From the NCBI RefSeq assembly GCF_019139535.1, contig NZ_CP077073.1, positions 4,430,501 through 4,494,500 on the forward strand: a DNA stretch of 64,000 nt, in the 5' to 3' direction. Position 1 is the stretch's first letter, and every line of letters starts with the position of its first letter. Below are positions 26,155 through 34,900 of this stretch, in pieces. The notes under the pieces were generated by a model. It was not told the DNA's origin and ran no database searches. It worked only from the letters and a program-made list of their open reading frames with translations. The DNA is from Pseudomonas muyukensis (GTDB lineage: Bacteria; Pseudomonadota; Gammaproteobacteria; Pseudomonadales; Pseudomonadaceae). The position numbers and the translations under genes were made by a program.

Positions 26155-26556
26155 TTATTTATTAGACAGGGACTTCTTTGAGTATCGCTCTTCTAATATT
26201 TCAGCAGACCTTAGAACATCCCTCCCCTCATCAGAAAAGAAAGCAGAGTAAACATAAGCTGCAACTTTCATCAGGAGAACGTAGTCAGATACTGGGATAC
26301 TTGAAATTTCCACATCACCCAAAAAGAAACTAACCTCATCGAATTCTTCCGGGTCGTCCCAGTCCTGATCAAGAGAGTAAAAAAAACCCTCACTCACAGA
26401 GAAGCCAACTCCCCGCGAAGCGTCATAGATAAACGTAGGAAAACTAGTTCGCCCTCTCACTATAGAGGCCTCTAACAGTTCATAAAGGTCCTCATAATCC
26501 AGATCAGTTGAAGCAAATGATTCCTTGAGGCTTTCAAGCCAAGCCAAGCTAGCCAT
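26155..26556 (-). CDS. Orphan immunity-type protein (acidic, 133 aa)
   Basis: The 133-residue acidic protein (SFASTDLDYEDLYELLEA; FYSLDQDWDDPEEFDEVSFF) overlaps the stop of the toxin fragment at 26556 by one base (TGATG), so it is its inferred cognate immunity protein. The acidity suits binding to a basic nuclease-type toxin. Family not recognised. A Lys-rich tail (EERYSKKSLSNK) may be natural or altered by the downstream repeat tract. Confidence 0.6.
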   Translation of the reverse strand: MASLAWLESLKESFASTDLDYEDLYELLEASIVRGRTSFPTFIYDASRGVGFSVSEGFFYSLDQDWDDPEEFDEVSFFLGDVEISSIPVSDYVLLMKVAAYVYSAFFSDEGRDVLRSAEILEERYSKKSLSNK

Positions 26557-26878
26557 CAGTTCGTCCTCGGCGGCATAGTAATGAAGGAGTTTGTTATCTC
26601 TCCAGTTTTGCTATTACGTGTCACTTGGAAGTAATAGCCGTCAACCTTAATACTAGCCTCTCTCAACGCCGGACTGGTTTTGAACAAAGCCTCGGCCTGA
26701 ACTTCCGCGCGACTAGACATATCAGCCACCTTGCTATCCGATAGCACCTTTGGATCGCATGTCGTTTTCGTGGATGTAGGCTTATACCCACCAATCAATT
26801 CACCCTTAGTGTTGGCTCTAGGCAACTGATAACGGTACTCAACAAGACCTGGAAAGCGGGCGTCCGTGATTTTGTTAG
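26556..26878 (-). pseudogene. Orphan CdiA-CT toxin fragment
   Basis: About 107 codons remain: FPGLVEYRYQLPRANTKGEL, DPKVLSDSKVADMSSRAEV, then YYFQVTRNSKTGEITNSFI and the stop. The final 'ITNSF' strand and the DPKVxSDxKM-like block are typical of nuclease-type CdiA tips. The frame enters repeat copy 4 and meets TAA, in the same relative frame as the 25640 fragment meets copy 3. It has no start or delivery domain. The activity class is not assignable by eye. Confidence 0.6.
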
Positions 26879-26995
26879 AAAAAATGGGACAGATTTATTT
26901 TCCCCACTCTAATCTCGGCCCACCTACATGACAGCTAGATCCCTTCGCTGCCAGGAGCTGGAATTAGAGTAGGAAAAATAAATCTGTCCCCTTTT
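26879..26995. repeat. CDI-tail palindromic repeat, copy 4
   Basis: This 117-bp copy has nearly perfect terminal arms (aatgggacagatttattttcccc and aataaatctgtcccctttt). Cttttcc-type duplications trail to about 27040. Confidence 0.85.
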
Positions 26996-27057
26996 CCTTT
27001 AACCTGTCCCCTTTTCCTTTCGTCCCCTTTTCCCTTTCCCAAGCCTTCTTTCCCTCG

Positions 27058-27378
27058 CTACTTACCCCTAAACGGATCAAACAAAATACTCTCCCCAAGC
27101 ACCCTTGCCTCCAAAGCAAGAGTATCCAAAGAACAAAATAACTCATCCGCCCCCCCTGTTGCTCTTGACATATCTTTCAACTCAAGCCGCAACCGATCCA
27201 ACTGATCTCCAGAGTACAACCCATAATCATCAAGACACAGCTCCGAGAGCAATGGATAATTTTTAGAATCCGCATTTATAAGCATTGAAATGGCGTCTTT
27301 AGGAATTTCAATTACCTTAAGCACTCCATCCCCCCCCGCAGCGGCCCTTTCCTTACTCCACAACAGAGCACAGTACAT
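27058..27378 (-). CDS. Orphan immunity-type protein (106 aa)
   Basis: The 106-residue protein (GVLKVIEIPKDAISMLINAD; LRLELKDMSRATGGADELF) starts at an ATG directly after the stop of a toxin tail (TGAATG), so it is the inferred immunity partner of that lost toxin. Its C-terminus (ILFDPFRGK) ends before the repeat tract and looks intact. Family unknown. Confidence 0.58.
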   Translation of the reverse strand: MYCALLWSKERAAAGGDGVLKVIEIPKDAISMLINADSKNYPLLSELCLDDYGLYSGDQLDRLRLELKDMSRATGGADELFCSLDTLALEARVLGESILFDPFRGK

Positions 27379-27477
27379 TCAGAATATTTTCCCTGGAAAA
27401 GCGTTCACAAGATTACCTTTATGATCAGTAATTATTGTCATAATGCTCGCTTGCTTACCTCCAGCCTTCGCGTCGAA
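27379..27477 (-). pseudogene. Toxin C-terminal remnant (about 32 codons)
   Basis: The frame KAGGKQASIMTIITDHKGNL, then VNAFPGKIF and stop, ends immediately before the immunity start. The final strand 'DHKGNLVNAFP' is a common ending of CDI/EndoU-type nuclease tips. Upstream it is cut by ggggacaaaaa duplications and repeat copy 5. Confidence 0.5.
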
Positions 27478-27502
27478 AAAAGGGGACAAAAAAGGGGACG
27501 AC

Positions 27503-27619
27503 AAAAAAGGGGACAGATTTATTTTCCCCACTCTAATCTCGGCCTACCTACATGACAGCTAGATCCCTTCGCTGCCAGGAGCTGGAATTAGAGTAGGAAA
27601 AATAAATCTGTTCCCTTTT
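27503..27619. repeat. CDI-tail palindromic repeat, copy 5
   Basis: This is a 117-bp copy flanked on the left by two extra ggggac-aaaaa end duplications and on the right by the gcttccctttt tract. The core is nearly identical to copy 4. Confidence 0.85.
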
Positions 27620-27705
27620 CGCTTGCCCCCTTTTCGCTTGCCCCCTTTTCGCTTCCCTTTTCGCTTCCCTTTTCGCTTCCCTTTTCGCTTCCCTTTTCGC
27701 TTTTC
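27609..27705. repeat. Tandem array derived from the repeat end (CCCTTTTCGCTT)
   Basis: About eight units of 11-15 bp, all variants of tcccttttcgctt, directly continue the right terminus of repeat copy 5. This looks like slippage amplification of the element's end. Confidence 0.8.
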
Positions 27706-27841
27706 GTTCTTTCGACACCGCAGGGACCAAAGTTAGAGCAAAGAAAATAGATCTGTCCGCTTTTTCGGCGACCCACCTTACGACAAGAAATTACAACAAC
27801 TTTTACACCGCGCAATAAATCGAGAATCAAAAAAGGGAATC

Positions 27842-27956
27842 AAAAAGGGACAGATTTATTTTTCCTACTCTAATGTCGGCCTACCTGCATGGCTGCTCGA
27901 CCCCTTCGACCACACTGGGGTCGAAAAATAGGAAAAATACATCTATCCACTTTTCA
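27842..27956. repeat. CDI-tail palindromic repeat, copy 6
   Basis: This is the most diverged full copy (115 bp): the right arm lacks the ttagagta segment and the core has a local gaccccttcgaccacactggggtc hairpin. It lies closest to cdiI. Confidence 0.75.
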
Positions 27957-28025
27957 TTTTCTTTTTTCATACTTGTCCCCTTTTCCGTTTTTTCTGCTAC
28001 TTTTCTGCTTTCGCTATTGACTCCA

Positions 28026-28490
28026 TCACCCAGCGTCACCAGACCTTAACTTACAAATAATAGATTTTTGATCTGCGCTTCTAAACACCAATGTGCCGGA
28101 AAAATAATACGCCATCAAACTAACTGCATCAGGATTATTCGCCCTCGCCCTCATTAGCTCTTTCAAAACCAATGAAGCACTTAGTCGATGCGAAAACAAA
28201 CGACCTACAAATTGTCTTATAGTATTACCCCCCCCACTTTCTAAAAGCTCCCTCATCAACTGCACCTGCTGCCGCTTTGCCAAATGCACTCGTGCGGCGA
28301 CAGCAGCAGCGAGGCGAACATTAAAAACTATCAGATCACGAACAACCTGTAATTTTTCATTCTCTGAAATCGATCTAACTTCGCAACACAGTTCATTTTC
28401 GTCCCGCGAATTTCTATTGACCGACAACCTGGCGATCAGCTCTTCAACTTGTTCACTTCTCGACTGCCCATTCATACTCCGCTCACTCAT
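28026..28490 (-). CDS. cdiI: CDI immunity protein, cognate to CdiA
   Basis: The 154-residue helical protein directly follows cdiA and overlaps its end by eight bases, with ATG 28490 inside the cdiA stop region. By position it is the immunity protein that blocks the CdiA toxin tip in sibling cells. It has a basic, helix-rich core (VFNVRLAAAVAARVHLAKRQQ). A longer reading from 28535 would lie inside cdiA and is less likely. The composition is AT-rich like the orphan cassettes, unlike cdiB and the cdiA body. Confidence 0.75.
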   Translation of the reverse strand: MSERSMNGQSRSEQVEELIARLSVNRNSRDENELCCEVRSISENEKLQVVRDLIVFNVRLAAAVAARVHLAKRQQVQLMRELLESGGGNTIRQFVGRLFSHRLSASLVLKELMRARANNPDAVSLMAYYFSGTLVFRSADQKSIICKLRSGDAG

Positions 28491-28905
28491 ACATTTTGAA
28501 AATATCTTGCGGCAATTTGACAATCGGCGCAGCACCCGCAGGAGGTTGATAATGCCCAGAATGGTTATCCCAATTCTTCAAACCTCCTTTTTGTGAGAAG
28601 TGGATCTGCCCTGCAAAATCGACTTCCCCTCCTTTCGATAATGAGAGATGACCTGAAACCACATTATCCCTTGGGGGGGCTATATAAATTTTTCCGTCCA
28701 CCTGAATAAAATCATACTTTCCTTTAGGTGTACGCATACCACCTGGCACACGATACTTATAGCCTCCCTCTGTCTTAACCAGTTCATACCGCGGCCCCGG
28801 GGTGACGGGATCATTCGGATATAAATTCTTGAACTTCCCGCTTGTCTGCTCACCTCCACTTGAGCTTTTCGTCCCAACAGGAATATCACAAGGCCCACCA
28901 GTATT
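28483..28905 (-). other. CdiA toxin tip (C-terminal domain)
   Basis: This is the part of cdiA after the Hint HN junction, residues about 3553-3692. Base composition drops sharply here, matching cdiI and the orphan cassettes, which points to horizontal exchange of the tip plus immunity gene. The end SGHYQPPAGAAPIVKLPQDIF resembles small basic RNase-like tips, but no catalytic set can be assigned by eye. Confidence 0.6.
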
Positions 28906-31900
28906 GTGCACCCACGTCCTAAGATCCCCCACATAGAACGTATGCCCCACATCCACCGTCAGGTTAAACGTCTTCCCAACCGGCTTGTACAACCGCGCCG
29001 AGACCACCCGAGTCGACGTCCCTTCACCCTCTCCATCCGCCAGCGACTGCAGCAGATCCCCCTGCCGTAGCTCGCCCATCTGCACAAAGTCACGCTTGGC
29101 GGGTACGTAGAACGGGTGGCTCGGTGTCACCAACAATGTTTCCGATCTTACCGCGCCATCGGTACGGGTGCTCTCCAGGGCCAGGCGATAGATCGGCTGG
29201 TCGTCCCGCTCATGGGTCGCGGTGATCGCCGCGGCAAACGGCTTGCCGCCGTGCTCTGGCTTGGTCCACACCAAATCGCCGACCTTGAGCGTTTCAATCG
29301 CCCGGTCGCCATCCGGCGTTGCCACCAGGGTGCCAGCTGCGAAGCAACGCGGGCATGGCGGGACCTTCGCGCCCTCACCTGGGCTGACCTTGCCCTCTCC
29401 GGATTTGCCCTTACCGCCCCCCGTCGCGGCGACTGCGCCTCGACCACCGGCCATGATGGCCAGCGCCCCGGTCGTACCCAGTTCGGTGATCAGGGTAGCC
29501 TTTTCCTGGATCGTCAATTTACGACCAGCGGCATTGTCCAGCCATGATGTTTCCGTATCCCATCGCTGAAGCCCGGCTTGCTCCGCAGGCGTCAACCAGC
29601 CTTCCTTGATGAGTTTCGCGGTGAACAGGTCCTTATCGGGCACAAACAAGCCGCCGGTACCGGCAGGGTTCATCGACGGCATCAGGTGTTGCCCTGGGTT
29701 GCCATTGAGCAAACCGACGGTGTCGTATCCCTGGTTCCTAAAGAACGCAATCAGTTCCTTGGCAACCGGGCTGTCGATGACAATCGCACTGTCGACCAGT
29801 CCCTGCGCACACGCACGCGTCTTGCAGTCGTCCATCGCCTTCGAGCGGGCGATGGAGATGCTTTCGTATCGATCGACGATGTCCTGGATCCGGCCCGCCG
29901 TGCACTGCTTGGTTGCCCGACATGCCTTCAACTCACCCAGCATGCGCTCCGCAGTCGGGTGATCGAGGTTGTTGTATTGGGTAGCGTTCTGCGCCACCCA
30001 GCCTGCCACCTGCTGCCCTTTCTCATCGGCCCCCAAACCTGCGGCCACGGTCAGCCCCAGCAACTGCGAGGTCATGGTCAGCAGTTGCTCATGCGACTCC
30101 CCGGGGAAAATGTGTTCACCAACGGTGGCGACGAAGGCTTCGTTCGCACCTGCCGCAATCGCCCCTGTACGGAAATCACCACCCGCGGCCTCGGCGATCA
30201 GGCCACCGACCAAGGCGTGCGCCACAGTCTTGGTTGGCAGCCCTTCGAAGTACAGCTTGTCGCCAAGTCGCTTGTAGATGGCCGCCGACAGCGCATTGCC
30301 CACGAAGGTCTTGCCGGCATCGGTCAGGTTGCTACCCAGGCTGCTCCCTTCCAGCGCGGATTTGGCAACAGCGCCTATCGCTGCCTGCGAGCCGGTGTAA
30401 CCGGCAAACTTGCCAAAGCCCGAAAGCTTGCTCAGATCGAAGCCAAAGGTAGGTTTGTTCAGGTCCTCGGCGGAAATACCAAACGCATCATTGAGATAAG
30501 CAGCGGTAACCCCGGCGGTAATTGCGCCTGTGGCATACCCCTTCAGGCTGCTCGATGAGGTCACATCCTTGAACACCGCCCCAAGGTTGCCACGGTTGTT
30601 GATGCCGCTGACAACGGCGTTGTTGGTGGCCGCTGTGGCAATGCTGCTCAGTGCCACGTTTGCCCAACCGGCTGAAACTGTCGAACCGACCACCGCGCCA
30701 TTGGCCACGGCACTGGCGGTCGCGGTTCCGCTTGCGGCCAAAGCCGAGCCGGAACCTGCCACGGCACCTGTGGCATTGCCAATCATTGCGCCAGCCGCCC
30801 CTGCCGTCAGGTAGGTGACGATGATGGCAATGACGATCTGCGCCCCGGCCCCAAGCCCGGAATGGCTGTACTTGAAGGAATCATGCACCTCCTTCACCTG
30901 CCGCCAGTCCACATCCCCGCGCTTCTCGACTTCCTTCAACCAAGCCAACTGCGGATCGGCTGCGACCATGGCGTCGATGCTCTGGCTGATGGTCGCCTGG
31001 TCGACATGTTTCACATCGACCTTCAAGCCATCCACCGCCTTGATCACCAGATCACCATTGGCGGTCAGCTGGCTCTGACGCAGGGTCTCGTCGGTGCTGC
31101 CCTTGCCCTTCATGCTGTTCCAGGCAAGGTCACCCTTGCTCTTCTCGTGACTCTCCTGATGCATGTCCTTGACTGCTTCGAAGGTCACCGAACCGCCGCT
31201 ATCAATGGTCAGGTCCGCACCGGAGGCGAGCTTCGCGCCCTGGTACAGCTGGTCACCGCCGCTCTCGAGGGTGAGGTCGCCACCACTGGTGATCGCACTC
31301 CCCACCGCCTTGACGTCGGTCACTTCATCACGCTGGGTCTTCTTGCTCCCCCAACCACCCTTCTTGTTCATGTCATACAGCGAGTACTGGCTGTCGTTGG
31401 CGGCCAGCAGCTCGAGCTTGTCGCCGGCCACCAGGTAGGCTTCGTCGCCGGCGCTGGCCTTGCTCGCCACCATGCGCAGGTCGCGCCCGGCGTCGATGGT
31501 CAGGTCGCCGCCGGCCTTCACTTCGGCCGACTGCTGCTCGACGTCGTCCTCCTGGCGCTCGTACTTGGTCTTGCCTTTCTTGCCCTTGGCGTAGCTGTGC
31601 TCCTCGTTCGCCGCGGCGGCCAGGGTCACGTCGCGCCCGGCCTGCAGGGCCAGGTCGCGGCGGGCCTCGATCTCGCTGGCGACGATGCTCAGGTCCTGGC
31701 CGGCCGTGGCGGTGAGGTTGCCGCCGGCCTTCACCTCGCTGCCGTACTGGGTGATGCTGGTGTCGTGGCCACTGACGCGGCGGCGCTGGTACTCGTGGCT
31801 GTCGACACCTTCCTGGCTGGCGATGATCAGGTCACGGCCGGCATCCATGTCGATGTTGCCACCGGCCTGCACGGCACCGCCGACAATGCCGATGTCCTGC

Positions 31901-34900
31901 CCCGCCGTGATCGTCAGGTTGTTCGCCGCCTCGATGCGCGCGGCGGTGTCGACCAGGTCCTTGGTCACGTGCTCACCGCCCGCGCTGCCCTCAAGGCGGG
32001 TGACGCTGCGTTCGTTGATCACGTCGCCGGTCAACGCGGTGAGGCTCACTTCACGCCCGGCGATGATCCCGCCCTGGGCGTTGCGGATCGACTCGGTGGC
32101 CAGCATGTCCAGGCGCCCGCCCGCTTCCATCAACCCGGCGTTGCCGATGTTGCTGGCGCTGACGGCGAGGTTGTTGCTGGCGCGCAAGGTGCCGACGTTG
32201 ACCAGCTCGCCACCGCTGATCAGGTTGACGTCGCGGCCCTGGATCAACGCGCCGTTAGGGGCCACGCGGCCGTTGGCGTGGGCCAGGTACAGCACCGGGG
32301 CGAGCACCTTCTCGCCGTTGACCTCGACCTGCTCCATCCAGACGATGTCGTGGGTCAGCGCCGCCACCTGCTCGGCGCTGAGCGACACGCCCACGCTCAG
32401 CGACAGCTTGTCCTTGCTGGCGATGGCGTTGTCCATCAGGTAGCGGAACAGCGTCTCGTCGCTGGTCATGCCGTCGATGTAGCGCTGGCCGGTACGGGCC
32501 ACCACCGCCTCGCGGATCAGGCGCTGCTCGTAGAGGCCGTCGCCCAGGCGCTTGATGGCCTGGTCCGGCTTGACGTCGAGCTGGCCGAGCATGTAGTCGG
32601 AGCTGAGGAACTGCTTGAGGTCGGTCAGGACCGGGTTGGTCTCTACCAGGTACTTGTGCGCGACATTCGGCACGCCGCGCTCAGGCACGCCCTGGACCAG
32701 CTTGACGCCGGCGGCCAGGCCGCCCAGCGCCACGCCGGAACCGGCCACGGCGCCTTGGGCAGATGCCGCGGCGTCGGCGCCAAGGGCCTGCGCGGCGCGG
32801 CTGTCGGCACCGGAGGTGGTGGCCAGCGGCGCAATGAAGGTGCCGCTGCCGGCCTGGGTGCGGTCAGCGGTCGCGCCCAGGGCGTCGCCGCTGACGGCGG
32901 CCTGGCCGGCCTGGCTGCTGATGCGGAACAGGCCGTTGCTGCCCTGGGGCAGGCTGAAGCTGGGCAGGGTGACCGGGTTGACCTGGCGCTGGGCCAGGTC
33001 CGGCGGCAACTGCGGGTTGAGCGCGCGCACCTGGGTCTGGGCCTGGCGCGCATCGGCGGTGGCATCGCCACGGGCATTGATGGTGCCGGCACCGGCCTGG
33101 TTGACGCGCACCACGCTGTTGTCGATGCGCTGGGTGGCGTTGATGGTCACTGCGCCGGCCGACTGCACCACCGCCGGGGCGACCACGGCGCCAGCGATCG
33201 GCGTCTTGTTGTCGATGACGTTGTAGATGCTGGCATGCGGGTAGCCAGACGCGGCCATGACCTGATCGAGGGTCAGCGAACCGGGGTTCTGGTTGAACTG
33301 GTTCTTGGCGTTGATGAACGCGTTGTACTGGCCGCGATCACGGGTGTACATGCTGGCGGTAAGGTTGCGTTGCTCGCCGCCACCGGCGCCCTTGTTCTCG
33401 AACACGGCCGTGTTGATGGCGATATCGCCGGCCGCCGAGACACTGCTGTAGTGGTTGCGGAACGCGTCACCGGCAAAGTTCAGCTTGCCGCCGGTGGTGA
33501 TGAAGGCTGTAGGGCTGTCCTGGTCAATGACATCCTGCCAGCTCTCGGTGGCCGAGAAGTACAGCTCGCAGCCCTTGCCTTTGCAGCGGTCGTCGGAATA
33601 GACGTTGACGTAGCCGGCGACCAGCTTCTGCTTGGAGCTCAAGTGTTCCTTGCGGTTGAGCAAGGTATCCACCGCCAGGGTCATGCTGGCGGCGCTTTCC
33701 ATGCTGGCCGAGATATTGTCCAGCAACACGGCGCGGGCGCTGCCGTTGCCGGCCAGGTCCAGGCCGCCGAGGCTGTAGATATCGCCGTAGTAGTTGCTCA
33801 GGCTGCCCACGCGCAGGGTCATGTCGTTGCCACTGAACACCAGGCCGCGCTGGTTGCTCAGGTTGTTGGCGGTCAGTGTCACCGCGGCGGCGCCGCCGAG
33901 GGTGCCGCGGTTTTCCAGGCTGGCGGCGTTGACCGTGAGGCCATCGAGGGCGGTCAGGCGACCGTCGTTGCTCAGCAGGTTGCGGGCCGTCACCACGCCG
34001 CTGGCGCCAGCGGCCAGGCTGGCGCTATTGGCCAGGCGGATATCGGTGGCGCTCAACCCCAGGGTGCCGAGGCTGGTCAGGCGGCCATTGCCGTCGTAGT
34101 TGCCGGTGAGGTCCAACTGCAGGCTGCCGTCACTGGCCAGCAGACCATCGTTGCTCCAGTCGCCACCGCGGCCCTTGAAACTCTCGACCGCCAGCAGCTT
34201 GCCGCTGGCCGTCTGCACGAAACGCCCGATGTCCAGCTCCAGGCGCCGGGCCTGCAGCACGCTGCTGTTGGTCCAGCTGGCGGCGCCGATGCTCAGCAGG
34301 CCATCGGTATGCAGCACGCCGCCGGCCTGGGTGACTTTGTCCGAGGCCAGGCCGAAGGTGCCAAGGCCGGTGTGCAGCAGTTGCCCGCCGCTGTTGCTCA
34401 GGCCGCCGATCTGCAGGTCGAGGTCGTGGTTGGCGGTGGCCAGCACACCGTTGTCGTTGAGCAGGTTGCCCGCGATGATGAAACGGCTGGTGCCGGTCTT
34501 GCCGAGCGCGCGCAGGTTGCCGGTGCGGTTGTCGAGTTCGCTGGCGCGCAGCAGCAGGTCACCTTCGCTTTCCAGTTGGCCGAGGCCGTTGTACAGGGCG
34601 CCGTCCAGGCCGAAGTCGATGCGCCCGGCGCCGATCTTGCCGCTCTGGTTGAACAGTTGCTGGCCCTGCAGGTGCAGCAGCCCGGCGGCATACAGGCCGC
34701 CACCGCGGTTGTCGAACTCGGCGCTGACGAGCTGGTTGTCGCCACCCAGGGCCGAGAGATAGCCACCCTGGTTGTTCACCCGGGTGTCGGCCTTGATGTC
34801 CACCGATTGCGCCTGGGTGGTGCCGCCGCCGTTGTCGAACAGGCCGGCGAAGACGCCCTTGAACAGGCCCTTGGCCGCGCTGAGCATGCCGCTGCCGCCG

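Larger units (their letters stand above)
27478..28025. other. Repeat-only stretch between cdiI and the first orphan cassette
   Basis: This ~550-base stretch has no credible gene. It holds repeat copies 5 and 6, a right-half copy at about 27713-27766, and a tract of roughly eight gcttccctttt / gcttgccccctttt units at 27609-27705. Frames rich in 'EKGSEKGS' here are translations of the tract, not genes. Confidence 0.75.

Noticed and set aside
27588..27830. Small frames encoding EKGSEKGS-type peptides
   Set aside because: They are direct translations of the short tandem tract and palindromic repeats.
24516..27956. Regularly spaced repeats as a CRISPR array
   Set aside because: The repeats are ~117 bp and palindromic, the intervals are hundreds of bases long and encode proteins, and no cas gene is present.
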